Positions 43,158 through 52,518 are shown, counted from the first letter of the stretch. The stretch is 64,000 nt of DNA from SAR86 cluster bacterium AG-390-O18 (GCA_003279605.1 QCHF01000001.1:575546-639545), one strand, 5' to 3'. The notes: generated from the sequence alone by a model not told the origin. Numbers and translations: made by a program.

Positions 43158-43862
43158 TTATTTTTTTAATAAAGCTTCAGCTATTTTAAAATCAATTATG
43201 TCATCAATATCAATGGCTCTATGCTTTGGGATTTCTACCTGACCAACTTTTCCAGAAAAAATACTATCATTTTCTAAAACAAATTTAGAGTATGCTGCGT
43301 AAGCTACAGTAGTCATATCATAAGTTTTTGGAGCATCTTGGCGTCTGAAAACTTTTTTATTTGGTTTATTAATTAACTCTGAGAGATTCTTATTATTTTT
43401 CTTGACCATATTGAACCATGGATTTCTAAAAGAATCAGACACAGTAATAGCAATATCTATATCATTTTTGATGAGTTTATTTATACATCTTTCAATATCT
43501 TTTGAATTCCTTAATGGTGCTGTCGGTGGAATTGATACCATAATTTCAGGAATTTTGTTTTCCGTTCTTTTTAAAAAATTTAGAGCATGCTGCCAAGCTA
43601 ACCACTCAGGAGATTTATCTGAAGACAAATATTTTGGTCTTTTAAATAAAATCTCAGCTCCATATTTTTTACCTTCAGCAGCTATCTTCTCACTATCGGT
43701 TGAAATTATTATTCTATTTATTCTTGATACGGACTTTGCTTGATCTATAGACCAACCCAAAAGAGACTTGCCTGAAAGTTTTTTTAAATTTTTATTTTTT
43801 AAACCTTTAGAGCCTCCTCTAGCAAAAATAAAACCGTATACTTCTTTTCTATTATGAGTCAT
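43158..43862 (-). CDS. CMP-nonulosonate (acylneuraminate) cytidylyltransferase
   Basis: This 234-aa enzyme has the NeuA/LegF/PseF signature YGFIFARGGSKGLKNKNLK at the N-terminus, IISTDSEKIAAEGKKYG, SIPPTAPLRNSKDI and the C-terminal EIPKHRAIDIDDIIDF. It should activate a nonulosonic acid (the NeuB product) as its CMP derivative for transfer. It overlaps the oxidoreductase gene by 11 bases. The exact sugar cannot be told from sequence. Confidence 0.88.
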   Translation of the reverse strand: MTHNRKEVYGFIFARGGSKGLKNKNLKKLSGKSLLGWSIDQAKSVSRINRIIISTDSEKIAAEGKKYGAEILFKRPKYLSSDKSPEWLAWQHALNFLKRTENKIPEIMVSIPPTAPLRNSKDIERCINKLIKNDIDIAITVSDSFRNPWFNMVKKNNKNLSELINKPNKKVFRRQDAPKTYDMTTVAYAAYSKFVLENDSIFSGKVGQVEIPKHRAIDIDDIIDFKIAEALLKK

Positions 43863-44853
43863 TTATTGAAATTCTTTTTCCAGAAAGAGATGATGATTTC
43901 TTAGCTGATTTAATAATTTTCATTGTTTTTAAAGAGTCATCCAGACTTTTTGTTGAATGATAGTTGTTAAATATTTTTTTAAAAAAATATTCCCACTGTA
44001 TTTCATATGTGTCACTTATCTTTTGATCGGATATAAATATATTTTCCCAATTTTGTTTTTCTAAATTCCATTTCTGAATTCTGCTTGGCTCTGCTTGCCA
44101 CCTTAAAGAAGATTTTTCTCCAATTATTGTCATTTTTCTGGTTTTATTTCGCCTAATGAAATCAAGATTGAGATTAATAATAGCAGGGTTGTCTGATTTT
44201 GTTCCCATCATGAAGGATGCCGAATCCTCCACATCTATTTTTAATTTGCTTATTGTTGCCATGTGTGAATTGACCCAAGATATCTCTCCAAAAAGCCAAT
44301 TTAAATAATCAATTTCATGACTAAGCTCCAAAACTACTCCTCCTCCTAACCTATTAGATGCTGAAACAGTTTTTTCATAATTTGATGTTCTCCATTCAGG
44401 TAAATACTGACCAGTTTCACATTGTACCGAATAGATTTTTCCTAAAATTTTGTTATCTATTAATCTTTTAAGTTCAATCAATGATTCTAAAAATCTTAAA
44501 TTGTATCCAACTAAAACATGTACTTTTGATAACTCAACTTGTTTTATAAAAGTCTTTATTCCAATAATCTTATCGGTAAGAGGTTTTTCAATAAAAATAT
44601 TGCTTTTCATTTGTAATACTTTTTTTGCGTAAAACAAATGCATTGAGGATGGATTAGAAATAACGGTTAGATTTGGAATAAACTTTGATATCTTATTTTC
44701 TGGTAGTAATGAACTTTTTAATAATTCTGTATGGTTTTTGCTATTTTTTGTTTTAAGTACTTTGACTACAGCCTCAGGGAATCTATTTTTTAAGTACTTA
44801 AAGTGTCTTTTGCCTATAGAGCCAAAACCAATAATTAAGATTTTATTTATCAT
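43852..44853 (-). CDS. Gfo/Idh/MocA-family oxidoreductase
   Basis: The 333-aa protein has the NAD(P)-binding KILIIGFGSIGKRH start and the EKPL motif (IFIEKPLTDK) that carries the catalytic Lys; LNLDFIRRNKTRK lies in the substrate domain. Such enzymes oxidise or reduce a ring carbon of sugars or sugar nucleotides. It sits between hisF-like and CMP-synthetase genes; comparable oxidoreductases accompany amidinated uronate or nonulosonate genes elsewhere. Confidence 0.87.
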   Translation of the reverse strand: MINKILIIGFGSIGKRHFKYLKNRFPEAVVKVLKTKNSKNHTELLKSSLLPENKISKFIPNLTVISNPSSMHLFYAKKVLQMKSNIFIEKPLTDKIIGIKTFIKQVELSKVHVLVGYNLRFLESLIELKRLIDNKILGKIYSVQCETGQYLPEWRTSNYEKTVSASNRLGGGVVLELSHEIDYLNWLFGEISWVNSHMATISKLKIDVEDSASFMMGTKSDNPAIINLNLDFIRRNKTRKMTIIGEKSSLRWQAEPSRIQKWNLEKQNWENIFISDQKISDTYEIQWEYFFKKIFNNYHSTKSLDDSLKTMKIIKSAKKSSSLSGKRISINDS

Positions 44854-44858
44854 TATAT

Positions 44859-45641
44859 TTACTCAATTGCATCTTGGCTTTTCCATTTTGCAAGAGAAAA
44901 GCCTTCCTTTAAAAGATTCATTCTTGCTTCTTTAAGGCCATCACCAACGAAATTAAATAAATTTGCTGTAGCAGTAGCATCAACTTTGCTGGATGACATT
45001 CCTTGAGAGAGATGAGATGAGTTACCAACACCGCCGGCTAATATAATCGGAATTTTGTTTTCAGATGGTAATAATTCCAAAAGATCTAGGTCATATCCCT
45101 GCCCGGTTCCATCTTGATCAATAGAATTCAAATATATTTCTCCTACAAATCCAGAATTAATCAAATCTTGAATAAGATTTATTTCTTCTATTTTTTTAGA
45201 TCCAGATTGAGTGAAGATTTCATATTTAGAATTTTTTTTAATATCTAATGAACCTACAATACATTGTTGTCCAAACTCTTTTGAAAGATCTTGTATGAGT
45301 TTGAAATCCTCAAACAAAGCAGTATTTAAAATAATCTTATCTGCTCCTGACCTTAATATTTTTCTGGCATCTTGCATGCTTCTTATGCCTCCTCCAGAAG
45401 ATATAGGAACAAAACAACCATATGAAATCTCTTTTAAAATATCACAAAATTTATCAATGCTTCTGTTCTTTCTAGAAACATCTAAGACAATGAGCTCATC
45501 AATATAAAAAGAAATTTTTTGAAAATCATAATTTCTTTTTAACCACTCAAGATCTCCTACTTTTTGGAGCCTGAAATTTCTACTTAACATGAAATTTCCA
45601 GAATCATGTAATAAAGTAAATATTAGTCTTTTTTTTAGCAC
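44859..45641 (-). CDS. HisF-like protein of sugar amidation (HisF2/WbpI-cluster type)
   Basis: A 260-aa TIM-barrel paralogue of imidazole glycerol phosphate synthase cyclase, with SSGGGIRSMQDARKIL and LAGGVGNSSHL phosphate-binding loops. Aligned on the start (MLKKRLIFTLL against the canonical MLxKRIIxCLD), the catalytic Asp11 of true HisF is Leu, which argues against cyclase chemistry. A second Asp (SLDIKK) is kept. With the glutaminase HisH-like protein and the amidotransferase it probably channels ammonia for acetamidino sugar formation, as in Pseudomonas aeruginosa WbpG/HisH/HisF systems. Confidence 0.88.
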   Translation of the reverse strand: MLKKRLIFTLLHDSGNFMLSRNFRLQKVGDLEWLKRNYDFQKISFYIDELIVLDVSRKNRSIDKFCDILKEISYGCFVPISSGGGIRSMQDARKILRSGADKIILNTALFEDFKLIQDLSKEFGQQCIVGSLDIKKNSKYEIFTQSGSKKIEEINLIQDLINSGFVGEIYLNSIDQDGTGQGYDLDLLELLPSENKIPIILAGGVGNSSHLSQGMSSSKVDATATANLFNFVGDGLKEARMNLLKEGFSLAKWKSQDAIE

Positions 45642-45645
45642 TTAC

Positions 45646-46269
45646 TCAGATTTCCAAAAAGTTCTTTAAAAGTTGTAGTCCATTTGTTTGACTTTTCTCT
45701 GGATGGAATTGAGTAGCAAAAATATTATCTTTCTCATAAGCAGCTGTGAATTTTATCCCATACTCACATTTTGCTTCTATTAAATTAACCTCTTTATGAA
45801 ATAAGTGGTAAGAATGCACGAAATAAAAATCTGAATTATTATCAATGTGGTCACCCAAAATAGATTTTTTATCGAAGCTTACTGTATTGAAACCAATGTG
45901 AGGAAGCTTCAATTTTTCATTATCAGGAATAATCATTCTCTTTACACGTCCATCAATAAATCCTAAGCCTTTTGAAAATCCATCCTCCTCACCTTCTGAA
46001 GCAAAAAGCTGCATGCCTAAACAAATACCTAAAATATTCTTTTGTTTTTCAAGGACAGATTCTTTAAGTACGTCAATAAAACCATTATTTTTCAGAGAAG
46101 ACATTGCTTTTTTAAAAGAGCCAACTCCAGGAAGAATAATTGAATCAGCTTTTAGAATTTCAGATGGATTGTCAGATATTTCTACAGGAAAATTAAGGTA
46201 CTTTATAGCGTTTAGTACAGAGAATAAATTTCCCATACCGTAATCTAGAATTACAGTTTTTTTTTTCAT
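45646..46269 (-). CDS. HisH-like glutamine amidotransferase for sugar amidation
   Basis: The 207-aa class I glutaminase has a full triad: Cys83 in GICLGMQ, His189 and Glu191 in TQFHPEKSQTNG; the oxyanion region PGVGSFKKAM is present. It should release ammonia from glutamine and pass it to the HisF-like partner, which is encoded next. The ATG is followed by ten A residues (codons 2 to 5), a possible slippage tract. It is a paralogue of histidine-pathway HisH placed in a polysaccharide operon. Confidence 0.88.
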   Translation of the reverse strand: MKKKTVILDYGMGNLFSVLNAIKYLNFPVEISDNPSEILKADSIILPGVGSFKKAMSSLKNNGFIDVLKESVLEKQKNILGICLGMQLFASEGEEDGFSKGLGFIDGRVKRMIIPDNEKLKLPHIGFNTVSFDKKSILGDHIDNNSDFYFVHSYHLFHKEVNLIEAKCEYGIKFTAAYEKDNIFATQFHPEKSQTNGLQLLKNFLEI

Positions 46270-46271
46270 TT

Positions 46272-47387
46272 TTAAGCTACTTTAAACTTTGGCTGCCAGA
46301 AACCTTCTATTTTTTCAAATATTTCCTTGTTAGCCCATTTATCTAAAACAGCATCAAATTCATCTTGAGACATTTTGTAGTAATTTAAAAAAGTATCCAT
46401 ATGCTCATCTGGAAATTGCCCGTCGTACAAGTTAACTAAATTTACGGCCTGAGATCTACTCATAGCTCCCCTTCTTATTTCTATTGACGCATCTTGGTTT
46501 GCTCTTCCAAATCCATATTTTAAATACATAAGATAAGTATGAAGAGAATACAAAGCTTGGTCATTTTGGGAAAAGTTAGTAAAAGTTCCAGAATTTGTTT
46601 CATCGGATTCTTTTAATCCACAATGCTCTTTTGCTACTAAGTAATTACGATAGGGATCCCAATTTTCAAAATAGGACCAGTGAGTTAGTTTTATTTTTTC
46701 TGCAGATTCTGATACTTCAGGAAACTTGAAAAAATTTAAGTCTTTATTTTTCAATTCTTTAGAATTAAGAACTTTTTCATATCCTCCTTCAAGGTATATT
46801 CTCTTCATATATTCAATATTAAAAATAGGGTCTTTATCTGTTTCCTCACTGCCTCCATATTCGATTTCACCATCTTCTCCATAAAAAATTAAATCAATTC
46901 CCATTTTTATCGCTATAGTAATCGGCGCAGATTGAATTGCTATCAACCATCCATAGTAAGGAAAGCCCATTTTTTCAAATCCTAATTTGTTTAAAAGTCT
47001 CATTGTTTCATTGTCTGGATTGATAGATATATGGCTATATCCACTTTCAACAAAAGATTTAAGATTTTCGTCTCCTAGGGGTAAAGACAAAGGAGGAGTT
47101 ACTGTGAGACATAAAGGATTCATGTTGTATTTATGTTTCAAATTATAAGCAACATATGATCCATCTTTTCCTCCACTACAAGGAACAAGACAGTCATATT
47201 CTCCAGTGTGAGATCTATGGTTATTTAACAAATTATTGAGTTCACCTTGTCTACCTTTCCAGTCCAGTGATTTTTTTTTCTCCATCCATCTGCAAGCGTT
47301 ACAAAAACCTCTTTCATCAAAAGATATTCTATTTCTTGTAGACATCGCCAAACAATTTGAGCACCACTTGAGATTGGAAGGATTCAT
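46272..47387 (-). CDS. N-acetyl sugar amidotransferase (WbpG/PseA family)
   Basis: This 371-aa protein begins with a zinc-finger-like WCSNCLAMSTRNR...FCNACRW (cysteines 9, 12, 29, 32) and has the PP-loop SGGKDG (71-76) of ATP-pyrophosphatases. Members convert an N-acetyl group to an acetamidino group, or amidate a sugar carbonyl, using ammonia from HisH/HisF. PseA and WbpG are the characterised relatives. Stop codon is 2 bases before hisH-like start (coordinates decreasing). Confidence 0.9.
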   Translation of the reverse strand: MNPSNLKWCSNCLAMSTRNRISFDERGFCNACRWMEKKKSLDWKGRQGELNNLLNNHRSHTGEYDCLVPCSGGKDGSYVAYNLKHKYNMNPLCLTVTPPLSLPLGDENLKSFVESGYSHISINPDNETMRLLNKLGFEKMGFPYYGWLIAIQSAPITIAIKMGIDLIFYGEDGEIEYGGSEETDKDPIFNIEYMKRIYLEGGYEKVLNSKELKNKDLNFFKFPEVSESAEKIKLTHWSYFENWDPYRNYLVAKEHCGLKESDETNSGTFTNFSQNDQALYSLHTYLMYLKYGFGRANQDASIEIRRGAMSRSQAVNLVNLYDGQFPDEHMDTFLNYYKMSQDEFDAVLDKWANKEIFEKIEGFWQPKFKVA

Positions 47388-47430
47388 ATAATTTTTTTTT
47401 GAAATTAAATTGAAAAAAATAATTCTACAA

Positions 47431-48867
47431 TTAATTGATGCATCTATGAATAGCCATTACCAATCTATCGCAGACAAATTGAATCTCTTCTTTAGTCATA
47501 TTTATAGATGTTGGAAGAGATATTCCTCTTTTTGAAAAACTTACTGAATTAGATAATGGATTCTTAGGTTTATATTTAATGTACGGAGGCATTTTATGCA
47601 GAGGATTGAACGTTGGTCTGACTTCTATATCACTCTTAGTAAGAAATGAAATTATCTTATCTCTGTAGATTGAAATAGATTCGTCCAACAAAACTGTATA
47701 AAGCCAATAAGAATTTTTAATATATTTGCCATCCTTTGGGAGACTTAGTTTGTCGAAAGCCGATAAATAGCTATCGTATGTTTTAGCTATTTCTCTTTTT
47801 CTTTTCACAAAGAAATCAATTCTTTCCATTTGAGCAACTCCAACTGCGGATTGCAAGTTTGTTAATCTATAGTTAAAGCCTATCTCTTCATGCCAATACC
47901 TTTTATTCTGAGACATTCCATGATCTCTTAATTTCTTTGCAAGATTTAGATGTTTTTTTCTTTTAAATTGAAGCATTCCTCCTTCGCCTGTAGAAATTGT
48001 TTTATTACCAAAAAAACTAAAAGTTGCCGCATCTCCTTCTGTACCTACATGCTTACCTTTATAAAAAGTTCCTAAAGCTTCTGCACAATCTTCGATAACG
48101 TATAATTTATGTTTTTTTGCAATTTTCATAATTTTCTGCATATCAGATGAATATCCATATAAATGAACAGCGATTATTGCTTTAGTTTTTTTTGTAATAT
48201 TTTTTTCAATTAGACTGCTATCTATGGTCATGTCATCCCTATTCACATCGATAATAATTGGTTTTGCACCAGAATAAATAACAGCATTGATCACGGCAGC
48301 AAAAGTAAAATCAGGGATAATAACTTCATCGCCCTTACCTATTCCTAAAGCACAAATTGCCAAATGTAGAGCAGAAGTTCCGTTTGAGACTGCTAATGTG
48401 TTTGGGCTAGAAGAATATTCACTAAATATTTTTTCAAATTTAGATACAAATGAGCCCTGTGAAGATATCCAACCTGTTTCTATACACTCTGTTAAATATT
48501 TTTTTTCATTTCCATTAAATAAGGGCTGAACTAATGGAATATTATGATAAGACTTATTGTTAACAGTGCTAACAAGCTCTCCTTGTTCATTAATTATTGG
48601 TATAAATTTATATTTTTCTAAAGAGGATTGGATTTTCTTTGTGCTTGTTCCTAGTGGAAGACTAAAAAAATTTTTATTCATTACTTTTTTTACTTTATCA
48701 GTTAACGAAATTCCATTAAGGAGACTCCTTCTAATGTCCCCATCTGTCATCATTCCAACTAATTTATTTTTTTGAAGAACATAGCAAACACCATATCCAT
48801 CTTTGTTCATAAGGCTCAAAGCATCTTTTAAAATTGAGTTTGAATCAATTGAGGTTATCTTATTCAT
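47431..48867 (-). CDS. CBS-domain pair fused to perosamine-synthetase-like PLP aminotransferase
   Basis: In 478 aa, residues 1-105 form two CBS motifs (the first ends GMMTDGDIRRSLL, the second FIPIINEQGELVS). Residues 112-478 are a complete DegT-fold aminotransferase very like perosamine synthetase (RfbE/Per): FNGNEKKYLTECIETGWISS, VSNGTSALHLA, VIEDCAEALGT (Asp260), FSFFGNKTISTGEGG (Lys289). CBS pairs bind adenine nucleotides and may regulate the enzyme. With the Gmd at 51423-52514 it could make GDP-perosamine; it might instead serve the NeuB pathway. The fusion is unusual. Confidence 0.87.
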   Translation of the reverse strand: MNKITSIDSNSILKDALSLMNKDGYGVCYVLQKNKLVGMMTDGDIRRSLLNGISLTDKVKKVMNKNFFSLPLGTSTKKIQSSLEKYKFIPIINEQGELVSTVNNKSYHNIPLVQPLFNGNEKKYLTECIETGWISSQGSFVSKFEKIFSEYSSSPNTLAVSNGTSALHLAICALGIGKGDEVIIPDFTFAAVINAVIYSGAKPIIIDVNRDDMTIDSSLIEKNITKKTKAIIAVHLYGYSSDMQKIMKIAKKHKLYVIEDCAEALGTFYKGKHVGTEGDAATFSFFGNKTISTGEGGMLQFKRKKHLNLAKKLRDHGMSQNKRYWHEEIGFNYRLTNLQSAVGVAQMERIDFFVKRKREIAKTYDSYLSAFDKLSLPKDGKYIKNSYWLYTVLLDESISIYRDKIISFLTKSDIEVRPTFNPLHKMPPYIKYKPKNPLSNSVSFSKRGISLPTSINMTKEEIQFVCDRLVMAIHRCIN

Positions 48868-48889
48868 TAAATAAATAATTAATTAATAT

Positions 48890-49744
48890 TTATGATTTAA
48901 TTTTTATTGCGTTTTCAGCAAGATTTTTCTGTATTTTAAGCTCTTCAATGGACGAGTTGTATATTTCTAAAGTAAAAAACTTCACTTCAGTTTTAAGATT
49001 TTTCCAAAACCAACTTGTACTTGTTAAAGGTCTATTTTGATCTGAAAGCCCATCATTTTCACTTAAATGATAAGCAGAAATCTCTTTTTGGAGATTTTTA
49101 TGGGCTTTTTCTAAATCAAAACCTAGAGAATTTGAACTTACTTTTAAATGAGCCACATCAAGAAGAAAACCTATGTCAGAAGGAAGTAATGACATAATTT
49201 CTTTAATTTCTGCTGGATTAGTAAATAGAAGAGGATCTTCTTGGAAATGATCAATATTTTTTTTTGAAATGACGTTATTTTCTATCATTAATTGTATATT
49301 TAATTTTTTAGCTTCTCCGTGCAAGAATTTAACTCTTTGAATAAACAAATCTATTGCTTCATCTCTAGAAATTAAAGAATTTTTATTTATTTTCTTTCCT
49401 AATTCACTTACTTTGGGATCTAATCTGAACCCCGCATGAAAAGCATAAATCTTACTTCCAATTTTTGAGGAAAGCTCTATTGATTTTTTAACATGATTTA
49501 TACTCAAAGATGATATTTGTTCATCCCTAGAAGCTAGGTTAAATACAAATGGCTTATTTGCAGGGGGATAATAATTATGAATCTGAACTTGTAAAGCCTT
49601 AGGCAATTCTAAAATGTCTTTCAGGATGCTATTGGAATAAAGTCCTCCTGAGAGCTCTATTTTGTTTATCCCATTTTTATAAAATTCTAATGCTGTATTT
49701 GTTGCAGTTTTATGCTTTTCTCCGCCAGTAGAAATATAAATCAT
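48890..49744 (-). CDS. Sugar phosphate isomerase/epimerase-like TIM-barrel protein
   Basis: This 284-aa protein belongs to the AP-endonuclease-2-like xylose-isomerase TIM barrel group: IELSGGLYSNS, HNYYPP, AFHAGFRLDP, LMIENNVIS, GFLLDVAHLKVSS and YHLSENDGL carry the metal-site His and Glu residues. It overlaps the NeuD-like gene as ATGA. It may epimerise or isomerise the sugar that feeds NeuB, replacing the usual hydrolysing 2-epimerase, but that is a guess from position. Confidence 0.75.
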   Translation of the reverse strand: MIYISTGGEKHKTATNTALEFYKNGINKIELSGGLYSNSILKDILELPKALQVQIHNYYPPANKPFVFNLASRDEQISSLSINHVKKSIELSSKIGSKIYAFHAGFRLDPKVSELGKKINKNSLISRDEAIDLFIQRVKFLHGEAKKLNIQLMIENNVISKKNIDHFQEDPLLFTNPAEIKEIMSLLPSDIGFLLDVAHLKVSSNSLGFDLEKAHKNLQKEISAYHLSENDGLSDQNRPLTSTSWFWKNLKTEVKFFTLEIYNSSIEELKIQKNLAENAIKIKS

Positions 49745-50391
49745 ATCTCTCTTTTAAATTTGGCAGGTACGCCAGCAAACAAGCATTTTTTTTTCTTTAT
49801 ACTACTTAATAAAATTGAACCTGCTCCCAATATTGAATATTCTGATATCGTTAAATTTTCTTTTACAACTGATCCTGCTCCAATAAAGCAATTGTTTTTG
49901 ATACTTACTCTTCCAGCGATGATAGACCCAGGAGCTATATGACAATTATTATCAATAGTTGTTTCGTGATCAATTATTGAGCCTGTATTGAGAATATTGT
50001 TGTCTCCTAATCTTGATAAAACTCCTAAGTAAGATTTTGCACATATTATATTTCCGTTACCTATATCTGAATTTCTCTCTATAAAAGCTGAATCACTTAT
50101 TAATGAAGGGCATGAAGCATTAATTTTATTCAATTTTTTCCACCATTTTTCTCTTTTGCTGTTATCTCCTATAGCTAAATAAAAATCATGGATGTTTGGA
50201 TTGTAAACTTCTAAATTATGATTAATTTTTTCTACATCAATATTTAAAATTTTTTTTTCTTTCGGTTTAGTAAAATCCAAGATTTTAATAAAATTATATT
50301 TTTTTTGGGAAATTATCATAGAAGCCACAACTCTACTATGCCCTCCTGCACCAATTATTAACGCTCTTTTCTTATTTGGCTTGTTCATCAA
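49741..50391 (-). CDS. NeuD/PglD-family sugar O/N-acyltransferase
   Basis: The 216-aa protein has an N-terminal Rossmann-like PglD_N domain (RALIIGAGGHSRVVASMI) and a C-terminal left-handed beta-helix of hexapeptide repeats (for example IGNGNIICAKSYLG, NCHIAPGSIIAGRVSI, NCFIGAGSVVKENLTI). Such enzymes use acetyl-CoA to acetylate amino groups of sugar nucleotides or hydroxyls of sialic acids. Position between neuB and the isomerase gene suggests work on that pathway. Confidence 0.9.
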   Translation of the reverse strand: MMNKPNKKRALIIGAGGHSRVVASMIISQKKYNFIKILDFTKPKEKKILNIDVEKINHNLEVYNPNIHDFYLAIGDNSKREKWWKKLNKINASCPSLISDSAFIERNSDIGNGNIICAKSYLGVLSRLGDNNILNTGSIIDHETTIDNNCHIAPGSIIAGRVSIKNNCFIGAGSVVKENLTISEYSILGAGSILLSSIKKKKCLFAGVPAKFKREI

Positions 50392-51436
50392 AATGCTTCC
50401 AGCTTATCTTTTTGTTTTCTTTCAAATTTATCTTAAGTGTTTTTCCTAATACTTTGTTTATCCTGCTAGGATAAATTCCGTTTCCTGGTCTACGAGAAAT
50501 GAGATCTTCTTTAGAAATTTTATGGCCTACTAACAAATTTTTTGAAGTGAAAAGACTTTTTCTAGAGATTTTCCTCATTTCTATTTCTTCTTTCTGGCAT
50601 TTTTTTTCTGAAGATCCGAGCATTACTTCAGTCTTTCGTATCTGCTCTACATAGAATTTAAATTCTTCAGGAGAAGATGAAGCAAAATGATCTGGACCAT
50701 CTAAAGATTTATCAAGCGTAAAATGTCTTTCAATGATTTTCACTCCTTTTGAAATTGCAATAATTGCAGACTCTTCTCCTATACTATGATCAGAATAACC
50801 TATAGTTGTTTTAAATTTATTTTTTAGAGTATCTATAACATTCATATTTAAAGATTTATTTGAAGCTGGATAGTTTGACACTGCATGTAAGATTGCTAGA
50901 TTTTCTTTTTGCTTCTTTTTGTAGACTTTTAAAATAAAGTCTATTTCATCTAAAGAGGCCATACCAACAGAAAAAATTACAGGTTTTTTTTGAGTTGAAA
51001 GGTATTCATGAAGAGGTAAGTCTACAATGTCGGCTGAAGCAACCTTAAAGGCCTTAACATCTATAGACTTCAAAAACTTGGCGCTTTGAATATCATAAGG
51101 GGTAGACAAAAAATCTATATTGTTTTTGTTTGAAAATTCAAATAATTCTTCTTGATCCTCGAAACTTAATTCAAGTTTTTTAAGCATCTCAAAGTGAGTT
51201 TCTTTTGTTGAGCCACTTCTTCTTTGATAATTTACCTTTGGAGTTTTTGTGTCTGCTAAATACTCCGCATTAAAAGATTGAAATTTCACTGCGTCAGCGC
51301 CTACAGATTTTGCTTTTTTAATTAACTTTTTAGCAAGACTAATATCTCCATTATGATTTACTCCTATCTCAGCAATTATGTAAGCAGAAATATTTTCAAG
51401 ATTTTTATCTGAGAATAAATAATTAATTTTTTTCAT
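50372..51436 (-). CDS. neuB: Nonulosonic acid synthase (NeuB family)
   Basis: NeuB-type enzymes condense PEP with an N-acetyl hexose to make sialic, legionaminic or pseudaminic acid. The 354-aa chain has [10 protein letters not shown] (Glu23), AVKFQ with Lys51, YSDHSIGE, and [24 protein letters not shown], then a C-terminal SAF domain ([28 protein letters not shown]). It overlaps the gmd gene by 14 bases. No NeuC-type UDP-GlcNAc 2-epimerase is seen. Legionaminate-type is more likely than Neu5Ac given the sugar-amidation genes. Confidence 0.9.
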   Translation of the reverse strand: MKKINYLFSDKNLENISAYIIAEIGVNHNGDISLAKKLIKKAKSVGADAVKFQSFNAEYLADTKTPKVNYQRRSGSTKETHFEMLKKLELSFEDQEELFEFSNKNNIDFLSTPYDIQSAKFLKSIDVKAFKVASADIVDLPLHEYLSTQKKPVIFSVGMASLDEIDFILKVYKKKQKENLAILHAVSNYPASNKSLNMNVIDTLKNKFKTTIGYSDHSIGEESAIIAISKGVKIIERHFTLDKSLDGPDHFASSSPEEFKFYVEQIRKTEVMLGSSEKKCQKEEIEMRKISRKSLFTSKNLLVGHKISKEDLISRRPGNGIYPSRINKVLGKTLKINLKENKKISWKHFDEQAK

Positions 51437-52514
51437 TTGAATTTATTAAAAGCTTCATCTTTGCTGCATTTAAATCAGCTTCCACCATTTCGGAAACTAA
51501 TTCATCAAAACTTATTTTTGGAGACCATCCGAGTTCCTTTTTTGCTAAGGAAGCATCTCCAATTAATGTATCAACTTCAGTTGGTCTGAAGAAATGAGGG
51601 TCAACTAAAATTATTTCTTTGTTTAACTTTTTTTCTAATTCTTTAGGAATGTTGATCCAAATACCTTTTTCTTCATGTCCTTTACCTGTCCATGAAATGT
51701 CCATATCTAATTTTTTAGCTACGAGATTAATAAAGTCTCTGACGCTATGTTGAATTCCAGATGCAATTACATAATCTTTAGGAGTTTCTTGTTGAAGCAT
51801 TAGCCATTGAGACTCCACGTAATCTTTTGCGTGTCCCCAATCTCTTTTAGCATCAAGATTTCCGATAAATAGATTTTCTTGAAGCCCTAACTTTATTTTT
51901 GTCATTGCTTGTGTAATTTTCCTTGTAACAAAGGTTTCTCCTCTTACTGGAGACTCGTGATTAAAAAGAATTCCGTTACAAGCAAAAATATCATAAGCCT
52001 CTCTATAATTTATTGTTATCCAATAAGCATATAATTTCGATGCCGCATAAGGGCTTCTTGGATAAAATGGCGTAGATTCTTTTTGTGGAACTTCTTGAAC
52101 AAGCCCATACAACTCAGAAGTGCTAGCTTGATAAAATTTCGTTTTCTTATTCAATCCTAACAATCTTATGGATTCTAGTAATCTTAAAGTTCCTAAGGCA
52201 TCTGCATTAGCTGTATATTCAGGCTCTTCAAAACTTACTCTTACATGAGACTGAGCTGCAAGATTATAAATTTCATCGGGCTCTACGAGTTTTAATATAC
52301 TTGAAATACTAGACGAATCTGTCATGTCACCGTAGTGAAGAAATAGATTTGCATCTTCATAATGCCTATCTCTAAAAAGGTGATCTATTCTCTTAGTATT
52401 AAATGAAGATGAGCGCCTTCTTAGACCATGCACTTCATATCCTTTTTTTATGAGGAATTCGGCTAAGTAAGATCCATCTTGCCCAGTAATTCCTGTGATA
52501 AGGGCTTTTTTCAT
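51423..52514 (-). CDS. gmd: GDP-mannose 4,6-dehydratase
   Basis: Gmd makes GDP-4-keto-6-deoxymannose, the branch point to GDP-fucose, GDP-perosamine and GDP-rhamnose. The 363-aa sequence has [19 protein letters not shown] (GxxGxxG at 8-14), [10 protein letters not shown] with [10 protein letters not shown], and [20 protein letters not shown], all diagnostic. No GDP-fucose synthase (Fcl) was found in the window, so the CBS/perosamine-synthetase-like fusion is the most likely next enzyme. It starts 4 bases after the ABC transporter stop. Confidence 0.94.
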   Translation of the reverse strand: MKKALITGITGQDGSYLAEFLIKKGYEVHGLRRRSSSFNTKRIDHLFRDRHYEDANLFLHYGDMTDSSSISSILKLVEPDEIYNLAAQSHVRVSFEEPEYTANADALGTLRLLESIRLLGLNKKTKFYQASTSELYGLVQEVPQKESTPFYPRSPYAASKLYAYWITINYREAYDIFACNGILFNHESPVRGETFVTRKITQAMTKIKLGLQENLFIGNLDAKRDWGHAKDYVESQWLMLQQETPKDYVIASGIQHSVRDFINLVAKKLDMDISWTGKGHEEKGIWINIPKELEKKLNKEIILVDPHFFRPTEVDTLIGDASLAKKELGWSPKISFDELVSEMVEADLNAAKMKLLINSNEKN

Positions 52515-52518
52515 TTTT

